DNA of 64,000 nucleotides, taken from Rhodospirillales bacterium. GTDB lineage: Bacteria; Pseudomonadota; Alphaproteobacteria; Rhodospirillales; Casp-alpha2. Location of the stretch: the NCBI GenBank assembly GCA_017644185.1, contig JAEPMA010000004.1:62001-126000 (forward strand), written 5' to 3'. Of the stretch, positions 34,898 through 43,818 are shown piece after piece (position 1 is the stretch's first letter; each line of letters starts with the position of its first letter). Below the pieces are notes generated by a model. That model made no database searches. It had not been told where the DNA came from and was given only the letters and a program-made list of their open reading frames with translations. Position numbers and translations under genes: made by a program.

Positions 34898-35829
34898 CCG
34901 AGTTGCGTGCCCGCAGGCATTGCATATCCCCTCAAGAAAGCATCCGTATCGGTCATCGATTTTCCCGGACGCTGGAGTTTAAGCGGCCGGAGGCCGCCTT
35001 CCCCACACGCGATCGTCAAAGCGTTGTCGATGATGGTGCCGGGGACGCCGGACGCTGAGGGGTCATGCGCGGCGGCGGCAACCTTGATGCGCTCACCGCT
35101 GTATTCGAACCACGTCCCGGGCCAGGGGTTGAGGGCGCGGACTTTGCGCTCAAGCTCTGAAGCCGGCGTGGTGAAATCCAAGCGCCCCTCGCCCCGCTCC
35201 AGCTTGTGCGCATAAGTTACGCCATCATCAGGTTGCGGCGTCGGCGCCAACTCACCGCCAGCATAAATCGGAAGCGTTTCCGTCAACAGTTCGGCACCCA
35301 TCCGTGACAGCCTGTCATGGAGCGAGGTCGCCGTTTCGTCCGTGGCGATAGATGTTCTTGCTTCGGCCAGCACGCCGCCTGTATCCAGCCCCGCATCCAT
35401 CTTCATGATCCCAACGCCGGTCTCCGCATCCCCTGCCATGATTGCACGCTGGATCGGCGCTGCCCCCCGCCACCTCGGCAACAGCGACGCGTGCACGTTG
35501 AGGCAACCCAGCTTCGGCGCGTCGAGAATTTCCTGCGGCAGAATCAATCCGTAAGCGACGACGATGGCACAATCGAGATCGAGATCCCGAAATGCCGCCT
35601 GCTCATCTGGATCCCTGAGTGTTTTCGGCGTCCGCGCCTCGATCCCGAGGCGGATCGCCTCGGCGTGCACGGGACAAGGTGTCTCTTTATGTCCACGACC
35701 CGCCGGTTTCGGCGGCTGCGCGTAGACGCATACGACTTCATGACCGGCTTCGATCAGCGCATGCAGGGCCGGGATTGAAAATTCCGGGCTTCCCATGAAA
35801 GCCAGTCTGAGGGGACGAGAATCGTTCAC
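34894..35829 (-). CDS. fmt: Methionyl-tRNA formyltransferase
   Basis: The 311-residue protein has the formyltransferase core: MGSPEFSIPALHALIEAGHEVV, NVHASLLPRWRGAAPIQRAI with the catalytic His, and GIMKMDAGLDTGG, then the C-terminal tRNA-binding domain. It formylates initiator Met-tRNA. The def gene starts upstream and ends seven bases before it, giving the usual def-fmt operon. Confidence 0.96.
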   Translation of the reverse strand: MNDSRPLRLAFMGSPEFSIPALHALIEAGHEVVCVYAQPPKPAGRGHKETPCPVHAEAIRLGIEARTPKTLRDPDEQAAFRDLDLDCAIVVAYGLILPQEILDAPKLGCLNVHASLLPRWRGAAPIQRAIMAGDAETGVGIMKMDAGLDTGGVLAEARTSIATDETATSLHDRLSRMGAELLTETLPIYAGGELAPTPQPDDGVTYAHKLERGEGRLDFTTPASELERKVRALNPWPGTWFEYSGERIKVAAAAHDPSASGVPGTIIDNALTIACGEGGLRPLKLQRPGKSMTDTDAFLRGYAMPAGTQLG

Positions 35830-35836
35830 GCCCGGA

Positions 35837-36358
35837 TTATGCCGTCTGCTGGGCGAGCTTCTTCGCCTTCTGCAGCTTGCGCAGGATCATGTTGCGCTTC
35901 AACGAAGACACGTGATCGACGAACAGAACCCCATCGAGGTGGTCTATCTCGTGCTGAATGCATGTCGCCATGATGCCCTCAGCCTTGAACTCGCGGATCT
36001 CGTTGTCACGGTCCAGATAGCGGACCTTGACCCAATCCGGGCGTTGAACTTCTGCGTAATGCTCCGGCAACGACAAGCAACCTTCCTCGTGGATGCGATC
36101 GTCATCCGAGATCTCGACAATTTGCGGGTTCGCAAGGGCGATCGGTTTTGGGTCCTCGTTTTCGCGCGCCACGTCGATCACGATCACGCGGCGTTTGTCG
36201 CCAACCTGAGGCGCCGCCAAACCGATGCCGTGCGCGCCGTACATGGTCTCGAGCATGTCGTCCATGAGCTTGCGTACGTCGTCGTCGACTGTTTCCACCG
36301 GGTGCGCCTTGATTTTGAGACGCGGATCCGGGGCAACGATGATCGGCAGTTTAGCCAT
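35837..36358 (-). CDS. def: Peptide deformylase
   Basis: The 173-residue protein carries all three deformylase motifs: GIGLAAPQVG, EGCLSLPE with metal-binding Cys, and QHEIDHLDG with two metal-binding histidines and catalytic Glu. It removes the formyl group from nascent proteins. It is the first gene of the def-fmt pair. Confidence 0.96.
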   Translation of the reverse strand: MAKLPIIVAPDPRLKIKAHPVETVDDDVRKLMDDMLETMYGAHGIGLAAPQVGDKRRVIVIDVARENEDPKPIALANPQIVEISDDDRIHEEGCLSLPEHYAEVQRPDWVKVRYLDRDNEIREFKAEGIMATCIQHEIDHLDGVLFVDHVSSLKRNMILRKLQKAKKLAQQTA

Positions 36359-36460
36359 CGAACGGTCCGTTCCGGTTAATTCCTTGCTTGGAAATATGAT
36401 CTTGGCATCGGATCGTCAAGAAACGACACTTCGAAAAGGGCTTTTGACGAGGGGACGCGC

Positions 36461-37696
36461 ATGATCTGGCAAGGCCTGATCGGCATTGCACTTTTTCCAC
36501 TTATCGCCTGGGCACTAAGCGAAGATCGCGCGCGCGCCGATCTCAAGGCGGTAGCAATCGGGCTCGCGATACAGATCGCGCTGGCCGCCCTATTACTCGG
36601 CGTGCCGGTGATCAAACACGGTTTTATCGCCCTCAACAATGTCGTCATCGTGCTAATGGATGCGACCCGCGCGGGCACGTCCTTCGTCTTCGGTTATATC
36701 GGGGGCGACACCCCGCCCTTCGAAACCACGGACCACGGCACGACATTCAATCTCGCGTTTCAGGCCATCCCGCTGATCCTCGTGGTTAGCGCGATTTCGG
36801 CGGTACTGTTTCATTGGCGCATTCTGCCCAAAATCGTCGAAGGGGCGGCGTGGCTTCTGCAGCGGACCTTCAAGATCGGCGGGGCGCTTGGCATCGGCGT
36901 GGCCGCCAACATATTCGTCGGGATGGTGGAAAGTCCGCTTCTGGTTAAGCCCTACATCAAACAACTTACCCGCGGCGAACTGTTTGTACTGATGACCGCC
37001 GGGATGGCCACGGTCGCGGGGACGGTAATGGTTTTGTATGCCGGCGTCATCGGTCCGGTGATCCCGGGTGCACTCGGGCACATTCTGACGGCGTCGGTCT
37101 TAAGCGCCCCGGCCGCCATCACAATTTCTCAACTGATGGTGCCGCTGGACGCCTCGACCCCCGGCAAGATCGACATCCCTGATGACGGCAGCGCCATGGG
37201 TGCGGTCACACGCGGCACCATGGACGGCGTTGCGCTTGTGATCAACGTCATCGCCATGTTGCTGGTCGCGGTCGCCCTTGTAGCCCTGGTCAACGCCCTC
37301 CTCGGCGTTGTCCCGGATGTGATGGGCGCGCCACTGACGCTTGAGCGTATGCTCGGTTGGCTCATGGCGCCGATCGCATTTGCCATGGGCATCCCTTGGT
37401 CCGAAGCGACTGCCGCCGGCAGTCTGCTCGGTGTCAAAACCATCCTCAACGAGTTCATCGCTTATCTGCATCTGGCAGGCATGGACGCATCGCTGATCTC
37501 GGACCGGAGCCGCTTGATCATGACATATGCACTTTGCGGCTTCGCGAACTTCGCCAGCTTGGGGATCATGATCGGCGGCCTCACCACCATGTGCCCGGAG
37601 CGAAGAGACGAGATCATCGGGCTCGGCGGCCGTTCGATCATTTCGGGGACACTGGCGACGTGCCTTACCGGTGCGGTCGCCGGCTTCTTTTTCTGA
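36461..37696 (+). CDS. Concentrative nucleoside transporter (NupC/CNT family)
   Basis: The 411-residue membrane protein has about ten hydrophobic helices and the CNT core motifs GMVESPLLVKPYI and MTAGMATVAGTVMVLYAG, followed by GVIGPVIPGALGHILTASVLSAP and the late LCGFANFASLGIMIGG. CNT proteins import nucleosides with protons or sodium. The start at 36461 gives a typical helix. It is convergent with a DUF4139 gene, with 3 bases between the stops, and stands alone. Confidence 0.9.
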   Translation: MIWQGLIGIALFPLIAWALSEDRARADLKAVAIGLAIQIALAALLLGVPVIKHGFIALNNVVIVLMDATRAGTSFVFGYIGGDTPPFETTDHGTTFNLAFQAIPLILVVSAISAVLFHWRILPKIVEGAAWLLQRTFKIGGALGIGVAANIFVGMVESPLLVKPYIKQLTRGELFVLMTAGMATVAGTVMVLYAGVIGPVIPGALGHILTASVLSAPAAITISQLMVPLDASTPGKIDIPDDGSAMGAVTRGTMDGVALVINVIAMLLVAVALVALVNALLGVVPDVMGAPLTLERMLGWLMAPIAFAMGIPWSEATAAGSLLGVKTILNEFIAYLHLAGMDASLISDRSRLIMTYALCGFANFASLGIMIGGLTTMCPERRDEIIGLGGRSIISGTLATCLTGAVAGFFF

Positions 37697-37699
37697 TTT

Positions 37700-39094
37700 T
37701 CAGCGCCGCACACGCACCCGGTAAGTAAGATCCACGGCACTTTCGGCCGGCACTGCCACCATCCATTGGGCGCCAATCCCATCGCGTTCGTGCGTCAGAG
37801 ACTCCGAGAGAATTTCCCAGTCACCGGCGATATCCTCGACCACCTTCACGGTTGCCGCCTTGGTTCCGCCATTTCGGACTTTGAGAGAGAACGCCGTCTC
37901 CGTCACCCGATCGCCGACACGGCGGAAATCCGTCTGTGTGCGTTCGACCGTAACATCGAACGCGTTGCCGAGATCAAGCGCGACTTCCTGCGCCAACGGC
38001 GTATTGGCGATGCTGTCCTCACCAATGAACCTCAGCGCGCCTTCATCGTCTCGCACATAGGCGCGCACCAGCCCGGCCGGCAGCGGCACACCCAAATGGC
38101 TCGCAACATCGTTCACGATCACGATTCGCTGGCGCACGGGCTGCGGCTCCCCATGGGCTCGAACGGTGCCGAAGACTGGCGCGCTGCTCCTGAACTCAAG
38201 AACCCGGCGTGACACCACGCCATCCGCGGACAATAATCGAAGCTGACGCGTCTCTTTGTCCTTGAGGGTTACCGGCTCCGGCATCTTGTACATATGGAAC
38301 GCCGACAGTTCGCTCCGTGATGGGCCACCACTCGAATCAGAGGCCATCGCCGCTTCGGCGCGCATCAGGATTTTGCCGCGGACTTGAGGAGATTCCCGCT
38401 CAACATCGCCTGCAACCAGCGACACTAATGCTGCGCCGAAATCGGTGCCCGCGTTGTTCTGCACCTTCGCCCACGCCGTGAGGTCCAGATTGTCATGCGC
38501 GGGGTTAAGGACGGCGGTATAGACCGCATGCCAAGTCAGCCCGTTTGTGAGGTAAGCCAGTCGCGCCGCGGTCGGCTCGGTCAAGGGCTTGGATAGCGAG
38601 AGCGAGAGGGTCGGTGCGGCATGCAGATCGGTTGGAACATCGGAAAAAACGATCCGGCCAGGCGGATCGGTCTCAATCCGGTCGCCGACACGAAGTACGA
38701 GGCCTTGCGCGACGCTCAGCACCTGCGCCTCCTCGACCGTTTCCGCACCTGTTGCCGGGTTGGTGCGTACCAGTTTCACCGACTTGCCGAGCGCGCGCTC
38801 AAGGAGCGCCCGGTGCGTGAGAATATCCGAATCGAGAGCGATTTCGCGCACCTCGACCTTGTCACCCAGATCGACGCGGACACTATCCGCGATCATCATT
38901 GGCCCCACCTTGTCGAGGCGCAGCGTCGTGCCGTTGCCGGGAACGAGCGTTCTGGCCTCGTCGACCAGCGTCAGGCCGTTTCCATAGACGGTGAGCCTCA
39001 GCGCGGATTCCGGCGCGTCCTGGGCGTCCGAGGGTAACGTCAGCAGCAAGCTGGACGCGACGATGGCCGTCATGGATGCAGCACGGATGTTCAT
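37700..39094 (-). CDS. Exported DUF4139 domain protein
   Basis: The 464-residue protein begins with a signal peptide (MNIRAASMTAIVASSLLLTLPSDA, probable cleavage after SDA) and then reads RLTVYGNGLTLVDEART... as in DUF4139 proteins of the MuiA group. It ends with the family-like VDLTYRVRVRR. The function of the family is unknown; the layout suggests periplasmic beta-sandwich domains. The longer open frame upstream is rejected because the ATG at 39094 has a GAGGAAACC ribosome site and a proper signal sequence. Confidence 0.82.
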   Translation of the reverse strand: MNIRAASMTAIVASSLLLTLPSDAQDAPESALRLTVYGNGLTLVDEARTLVPGNGTTLRLDKVGPMMIADSVRVDLGDKVEVREIALDSDILTHRALLERALGKSVKLVRTNPATGAETVEEAQVLSVAQGLVLRVGDRIETDPPGRIVFSDVPTDLHAAPTLSLSLSKPLTEPTAARLAYLTNGLTWHAVYTAVLNPAHDNLDLTAWAKVQNNAGTDFGAALVSLVAGDVERESPQVRGKILMRAEAAMASDSSGGPSRSELSAFHMYKMPEPVTLKDKETRQLRLLSADGVVSRRVLEFRSSAPVFGTVRAHGEPQPVRQRIVIVNDVASHLGVPLPAGLVRAYVRDDEGALRFIGEDSIANTPLAQEVALDLGNAFDVTVERTQTDFRRVGDRVTETAFSLKVRNGGTKAATVKVVEDIAGDWEILSESLTHERDGIGAQWMVAVPAESAVDLTYRVRVRR

Positions 39095-39204
39095 GTGGTT
39101 TCCTCTTCGTTCGTTGCCGCCAAACCCGATCCTGGCCAGGCGATTGCGTATGGAGCCCGGCTCATGCAAGCTTTCGCAGAAGATTTTGACGAAAGAGAGG
39201 CAGC

Positions 39205-40299
39205 GTGCAAGTCGACCTTCAAACCCTTCTGATCCTCGGCGGCCTCGCGATCGCGGTGGTGGTGGTCCTTTTCGCCATCGCGGCGGGTGGACGCGCGCGG
39301 GCGGAACAGGCGGCGAAGCTGCAAACGCTTGGCGATATCGCACAATCCTTGGCGCAGGCGCAGACGACTCTCTCGGGACGCATGGAGCAAGCCCAGTCCG
39401 ACACCAACCAACGCCTTGACGCGTTATCTAAACGGCTGGGCGACGGTCTGACCGAACAAACCGAACGGACGGGGCAGACGCTTAAGGTTCTGCACGAACG
39501 GCTCGCGGTGATCGATCATGCCCAAAAGAATATCACCGAACTCTCCCAACAAATGGTCAGCCTGCAGGACATCCTGTCCAACAAACAGGCCCGTGGCGCA
39601 TTCGGAGAGATCCAGCTAAACGATTTGGTGACCGCGGCCCTGCCCGGTTCGGCATACGAATTCCAGTCCACCCTTTCCAACGGCAGACGCGCTGATTGCT
39701 TACTCAAACTGCCGAACCCGCCGGGCTCCATCGTCATCGACAGCAAGTTCCCCCTGGAGAGCTACGAAACCCTCCGCAATGCCGAAACCGATGCCGCGAA
39801 GATCAGTGCCAGCCGGGAGTTTTCCGCTGCCGTCCTCAAACACGTGAAGGACATCTCCGAGCGCTACATCGTTCCAGGCGAGACGTCGGAGAGCGCGCTC
39901 ATGTTTCTGCCATCGGAGGCCGTGTACGCCGAATTGCATGCCAACTTCCGCAACGTGGTCGAGGAAGGTTTCCGCCGCCGCGTCTGGATCGTCTCGCCGA
40001 CGACTCTGATGGCGACGTTGAATACGGTGCGCGCGATCCTTCGCGACGTGCACATGCGCGAGCAGGCCGACGTCATCCAGGCGGAGGTCCACAAGCTGCT
40101 GGTTGACATGTCCCGGCTCGACGACCGGGTCAACAAGCTCAAGACGCACTTCAATCAAGCACAGAAAGATATCGGCGATATTGAGATATCGAGCAGCAAG
40201 ATCATGCGCCGCGGCGCGCGGATCGAGGACCTGCAGCTCGGCGACGGCAACGACGCGGCAGGGATGCTCTCGCCACCGGACGGCAAAGCCGCCGAATAA
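39205..40299 (+). CDS. rmuC: DNA recombination protein RmuC
   Basis: The 364-residue protein has an N-terminal membrane anchor (TLLILGGLAIAVVVVLFAIAAG), a coiled coil (about 40-110) and the RmuC nuclease-like domain with GAFGEIQLNDLV, RADCLLKLPNPPG and IDSKFPLESY, then LPSEAVYAEL. RmuC limits rearrangements between inverted repeats. The start is a GTG with GAGAGG upstream. It is divergent from the DUF4139 gene, with 110 bases between, in which I see no feature. Confidence 0.93.
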   Translation: MQVDLQTLLILGGLAIAVVVVLFAIAAGGRARAEQAAKLQTLGDIAQSLAQAQTTLSGRMEQAQSDTNQRLDALSKRLGDGLTEQTERTGQTLKVLHERLAVIDHAQKNITELSQQMVSLQDILSNKQARGAFGEIQLNDLVTAALPGSAYEFQSTLSNGRRADCLLKLPNPPGSIVIDSKFPLESYETLRNAETDAAKISASREFSAAVLKHVKDISERYIVPGETSESALMFLPSEAVYAELHANFRNVVEEGFRRRVWIVSPTTLMATLNTVRAILRDVHMREQADVIQAEVHKLLVDMSRLDDRVNKLKTHFNQAQKDIGDIEISSSKIMRRGARIEDLQLGDGNDAAGMLSPPDGKAAE

Positions 40300-40389
40300 C
40301 CGAAAATTAATGAAAATCAGGGCCTTATATCATCCTTATTTTTTACGCCGAAGCGTCAGATTGCCGGGTTCGGACGGGAAAGGTTTTAC

Positions 40390-41670
40390 ATGGATACGGG
40401 TGAGTTAAAGAAAATCATCCGCGAACACATTCGCTTCATGAGCGGGATCGAAGGCGGCAAACGCGCTGATATCCGCATGAAGGATTTATCGGGACAGAAC
40501 TTCAACAAGCTGAACCTGCGTGAAGCCGTGCTGACCGGTTGCAACTTCCAACACGCGAAACTGATCGGTACGGATTTGCGCGGCGCCGATTTATACGGCT
40601 GCAATTTCACCGGCGCCGATCTGAGCCGTGCCAAGCTGGACCGGGCCGATATGAGAGGCGCGGTCCTGGCGCGCGCCAATTTGGAACATGCGTCGATGAC
40701 CGAGGTCGATCTGCGCGCCGGCCAGGTCGCGGAAATCGTCTGGAAACTCAAGGGCGCCAACCTCAACAAAGAAGAGAAAGGCCGGGCCGATGAGCTAAAA
40801 GAACAGATCGCGGAATCCAATTTGCGCGATGCACGGATGACCAGCGCCGATCTGGAGGCTGCCGAACTTCAGGCGGCCAACTTTGAGAATGCGAACCTGA
40901 GCAAAGTGAACTTGAACCGCGCCAAATTGGGCGGCGCTATGCTGAAAGGTGCCAACCTTTCGGAAGCCAATCTTTCCGAAGCGGATCTGCAATCCGCTTG
41001 CCTGGACGATTCCAATATGCGCGGCGTCGTCCTTAACGCCACCAATATGCAGCATGCCAGCATCAACAACGTCGTGGTGCCGGAGAGCCTGTCGCATCTG
41101 GATGACAACATACGCAACCGGATGGTCCGTCATCACAAATGGATCCGCACCAACGGCAAGGAGGGCCGCCCCGCCAACCTGGAGGGTTGCGACCTTGCAG
41201 GCATTAACCTGCGCGGCGTCAATTTGAGCGGCATGAGCATCAAGACGTCGAACCTAGAATCCTGCAATTTCAACGACACCATCTGCCTGTTTACATTTTT
41301 TCAGGAATCGAAACTGACCAACGCCAGCTTCCGCAACGCCGAACTCGATGCGGCAAATTTCCATCACTGCGTTTTGAAGGATGCGGACTTTCGCGGCGCC
41401 AAGCTTCGTCCCATCGAGACGGCCAGCGACGAACCAGACGTCAAGGCCAAGCGATGGCGACCGAACTTCTCCAACGCGATGCTCTCCGGGAGCGACTTCT
41501 CAGGTGCCTACGTCAGTGGCGCATACTTCCGCGGTGCAGACTTGACCGATGTAAAAGTGAAGGACACCGTGTTTATCGGTTGCGACTTCGACGACGGTGT
41601 CGAGGACGAACTAAAGAAAGGCGGCGCCGTTTTCGAAGCCCCAGAACCGGAACGCGCCCCGCAAAACTGA
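40390..41670 (+). CDS. Pentapeptide-repeat protein (426 residues)
   Basis: After a short N-terminal region (about residues 1-30) the protein is made mostly of pentapeptide units of the A(D/N)LXX type in two blocks: about 30-230 (such as ADLYGCNFTGADLSRAKLDR) and about 260-410 (LEGCDLAGINLRGVNLSG). A charged, non-repeat helical spacer near 105-150 and a linker near 230-260 interrupt them. Such proteins fold as right-handed square beta-helices; a few mimic DNA and inhibit gyrase, but most have no known role. It stands alone, 90 bases after rmuC. Confidence 0.92.
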   Translation: MDTGELKKIIREHIRFMSGIEGGKRADIRMKDLSGQNFNKLNLREAVLTGCNFQHAKLIGTDLRGADLYGCNFTGADLSRAKLDRADMRGAVLARANLEHASMTEVDLRAGQVAEIVWKLKGANLNKEEKGRADELKEQIAESNLRDARMTSADLEAAELQAANFENANLSKVNLNRAKLGGAMLKGANLSEANLSEADLQSACLDDSNMRGVVLNATNMQHASINNVVVPESLSHLDDNIRNRMVRHHKWIRTNGKEGRPANLEGCDLAGINLRGVNLSGMSIKTSNLESCNFNDTICLFTFFQESKLTNASFRNAELDAANFHHCVLKDADFRGAKLRPIETASDEPDVKAKRWRPNFSNAMLSGSDFSGAYVSGAYFRGADLTDVKVKDTVFIGCDFDDGVEDELKKGGAVFEAPEPERAPQN

Positions 41671-41694
41671 GACGCCGGAAATTGGCAGCCTCGT

Positions 41695-41722
41695 TTGTCA
41701 TATTAGTCCTGCATGATATAAC
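41695..41722 (+). promoter_or_regulatory. Sigma-70-like promoter before the peroxiredoxin/oxygenase fusion gene
   Basis: TTGTCA (41695-41700) and TATAAC (41717-41722) are 16 bases apart in the gap after the pentapeptide gene. Transcription would start near 41729, just before the inverted repeat at 41738-41762. Confidence 0.6.
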
Positions 41723-41737
41723 AACCCCTCTTGAAAT

Positions 41738-41762
41738 GGATGTTTCTTCATCTGAAACATCC
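41738..41762. promoter_or_regulatory. 9-bp perfect inverted repeat between promoter and start codon
   Basis: GGATGTTTC (41738-41746) is the exact reverse complement of GAAACATCC (41754-41762), with a 7-base spacer. It starts about 10 bases after the predicted transcription start and ends 20 bases before the ATG at 41783, ahead of a GAGG ribosome site. It may be an operator or a 5'-UTR hairpin; there is no U-run. Confidence 0.6.
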
Positions 41763-41782
41763 GGGGGGACGACGAGGTTCTT

Positions 41783-42823
41783 ATGACAGGCGGTGCGAAC
41801 GCTGGGGCCGGACGGGGCTTTGGCGTCGGCGACCATTCTCCGGTGTTCAGCAGTCCTGACTGCGACGGCGGCACCTTCGATCTATATTCGCATGTGACGG
41901 GTCGCCCGACCGTGATGATATTCGCATGCGAAGAGTCTCTCCCTGAAATCGCCAAGATCATCCCTGAGGGCTCGGTCCTCGAATCCGAAAAGGTTCAGGT
42001 CGTCACATTTGTTCCGGGGGCACCTGAACAAGTGAAGAAGGCCAGGGACGCCGCCGGATGGCCGTACCGTACGGTACTTGATCCCGGCCGCGAGATCACG
42101 AGTGGCTTCCAACAGCTTTCCGGCATTCAGCCGCCCGCCGTATACGTTCTCGACTGCAATCAGCGCATTGCCGGGATGGTCTCGATCAGCGAGATCGGAG
42201 AAAACCTGCCACAGTGGATCAAGCACCAGACCCAGGACGCCGCGCACGAACATTCAGACGACGTCCTAAATGGGGTCGCGCCGGTGCTTGTCGTGCCGCG
42301 CGTTCTTGAGCCACAGGAATGCCGCTGGCTGATCGATCTCTGGCGGGAAGGCGAGAAAAGCGATGGGAAGGTCGCCCTAGGTGCGTCGGCGCAAACGGTC
42401 GACGGGGTGGTTAAAACGTTCAAACGGCGTGAAGATTACGTCGTCAACGACGTCGAGACCGAGCAGAAGATCATCAACATGGTCATGCCGCGCATGGCGC
42501 CGGAAGTCATGAAGATTTTTCACTTCGAACGTTGGCGCCTCGAGGCGTTCCGGATCGGCTGCTACACGGCGAAAGACGAGGGCTTCTTCAATGTCCACCG
42601 GGACGACTACAACCCGAGCGTCAAACACCGCAAATTCGCGGTCACGATTAACTTGAACGCCGACGAATACGAAGGCGGCGATCTGCGCTTCCCGGAATAC
42701 GGCAACCAGCTTTACCGCCCACCGACCGGTGGCGCCATCGTGTTCTCATGCTCAATGTTGCATGAAGTCGTTCCGGTCACGTCAGGCGAGCGGTTCGTCC
42801 TGCTGACGTTCCTGACGGAATAG
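41783..42823 (+). CDS. Peroxiredoxin-like / 2OG-Fe(II) oxygenase fusion protein
   Basis: The 346-residue protein has two parts. Residues 1-150 resemble a thioredoxin/peroxiredoxin fold (GVGDHSPVFSSPDCDGGTFDL, then RPTVMIFACEE). The usual CP motif is not clear, so it may not be an active peroxidase. Residues 165-346 are a prolyl-4-hydroxylase-type dioxygenase with iron ligands HRD in FNVHRDDYN and His in SMLHEVVPV, plus the Arg in TSGERF that binds 2-oxoglutarate. The architecture suggests oxidative modification of a protein or small molecule. It lies behind its own promoter and inverted repeat. Confidence 0.85.
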   Translation: MTGGANAGAGRGFGVGDHSPVFSSPDCDGGTFDLYSHVTGRPTVMIFACEESLPEIAKIIPEGSVLESEKVQVVTFVPGAPEQVKKARDAAGWPYRTVLDPGREITSGFQQLSGIQPPAVYVLDCNQRIAGMVSISEIGENLPQWIKHQTQDAAHEHSDDVLNGVAPVLVVPRVLEPQECRWLIDLWREGEKSDGKVALGASAQTVDGVVKTFKRREDYVVNDVETEQKIINMVMPRMAPEVMKIFHFERWRLEAFRIGCYTAKDEGFFNVHRDDYNPSVKHRKFAVTINLNADEYEGGDLRFPEYGNQLYRPPTGGAIVFSCSMLHEVVPVTSGERFVLLTFLTE

Positions 42824-42827
42824 AAGA

Positions 42828-43421
42828 TTAAACCGGCCGGCGGTCCCTGAGGGCGGCGGCGATGGTACCATCGTCCAGAAAATCCAGTTCGCCCCCTACA
42901 GGCACACCGTGGGCCAAGCCCGACACCTTGACGCCGTGTTCGCGCAGCCTATCGGCGATGTAATGGGCCGTGGTCTGACCGTCGACCGTCGCGCTGGTCG
43001 CCAGGATCACTTCGGCGCCCGGGTTATCTATGGCGCGTGCAATCAATGCCGGGATATTGAGGTCGTCCGGCCCGACCCCGTCCAAAGCCGACAACGTGCC
43101 GCCGAGGACGTGATATTTGCCCTTGAAACTCGCCGTCCGTTCTAGAGCCCATAAATCCGCCACGTCTTCGACGACGCAAAGCTGCGATCCGTCGCGGCGT
43201 TCGTCGACACAAATGGCACAAGGGTCGATGGTGTCGAGATTACCGCACGTCGAGCAGGACCTTACCCGCTCACCGGCATCGGCGAGCGCGGTCGCCAAGG
43301 GTTGCAAGAGGGATTCGCGGCGTTTCAACAACTGCAGCACCGCTCTGCGCGCCGAGCGGGGGCCAAGCCCCGGCAGCTTCGCCAGAAGCTGGACAAGGCG
43401 GTCGATATCCTGTTCAGCCAT
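42828..43421 (-). CDS. recR: Recombination mediator RecR
   Basis: The 197-residue protein has the helix-hairpin-helix [11 protein letters not shown] at the start, a four-Cys zinc finger (CSTCGN ... CAIC) in the middle, and a Toprim domain ([14 protein letters not shown]). It works with RecO and RecF in RecA loading. It follows ybaB by 12 bases on the same strand, a conserved pair. Confidence 0.96.
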   Translation of the reverse strand: MAEQDIDRLVQLLAKLPGLGPRSARRAVLQLLKRRESLLQPLATALADAGERVRSCSTCGNLDTIDPCAICVDERRDGSQLCVVEDVADLWALERTASFKGKYHVLGGTLSALDGVGPDDLNIPALIARAIDNPGAEVILATSATVDGQTTAHYIADRLREHGVKVSGLAHGVPVGGELDFLDDGTIAAALRDRRPV

Positions 43422-43433
43422 CGGCTATATACG

Positions 43434-43757
43434 TCAGAACGGCAATTGCATGCCTGGGGGTAGCGGCAGACCGCCTGTGATATCCTGCATCTTCTCGCGC
43501 ATCAGCTCATCCGATTTCGCGCGCGCATCGTTGATCGCGGCAACGATCAGGTCTTCGAGGACTTCTGCGTCGTCCGGATTGACCAGTGACGGATCGATCA
43601 GCACTTTTTTAGCCTCGCCCTTGCCGGTCAGCGTGACCTGGCACATGCCGCCACCCGACTTGCCGGTCACTTCCAGTTCTTCGAGCTCGCGTTGCATATC
43701 CTGCATCTTCTGCTGGATATGCTGCGCCTGTTTCATCATCTGGCCGAGGTTTTTCAT
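43434..43757 (-). CDS. YbaB/EbfC nucleoid-associated protein
   Basis: The 107-residue protein has the family's helical N-terminus (MKNLGQMMKQAQHIQQKMQD), the GKSGGGMCQVTLTGKGEAKKVLID strand region and a Met-rich end. YbaB binds DNA as a dimer. The open frame continues upstream, but the ATG at 43757 gives the standard start. It pairs with recR; unlike the common dnaX-ybaB-recR order, two other genes lie between it and dnaX here. Confidence 0.93.
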   Translation of the reverse strand: MKNLGQMMKQAQHIQQKMQDMQRELEELEVTGKSGGGMCQVTLTGKGEAKKVLIDPSLVNPDDAEVLEDLIVAAINDARAKSDELMREKMQDITGGLPLPPGMQLPF

Positions 43758-43818
43758 AACCGGCGGTGCTCCGTCAGGTTGCTGGGAATTCGTACGCCGG
43801 TTCTGTATAACATTTGCC

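Noticed and set aside
43117-43818. Extended N-terminus for the exonuclease
   Set aside because: It is the reverse-strand shadow of recR and ybaB and contains no exonuclease sequence.
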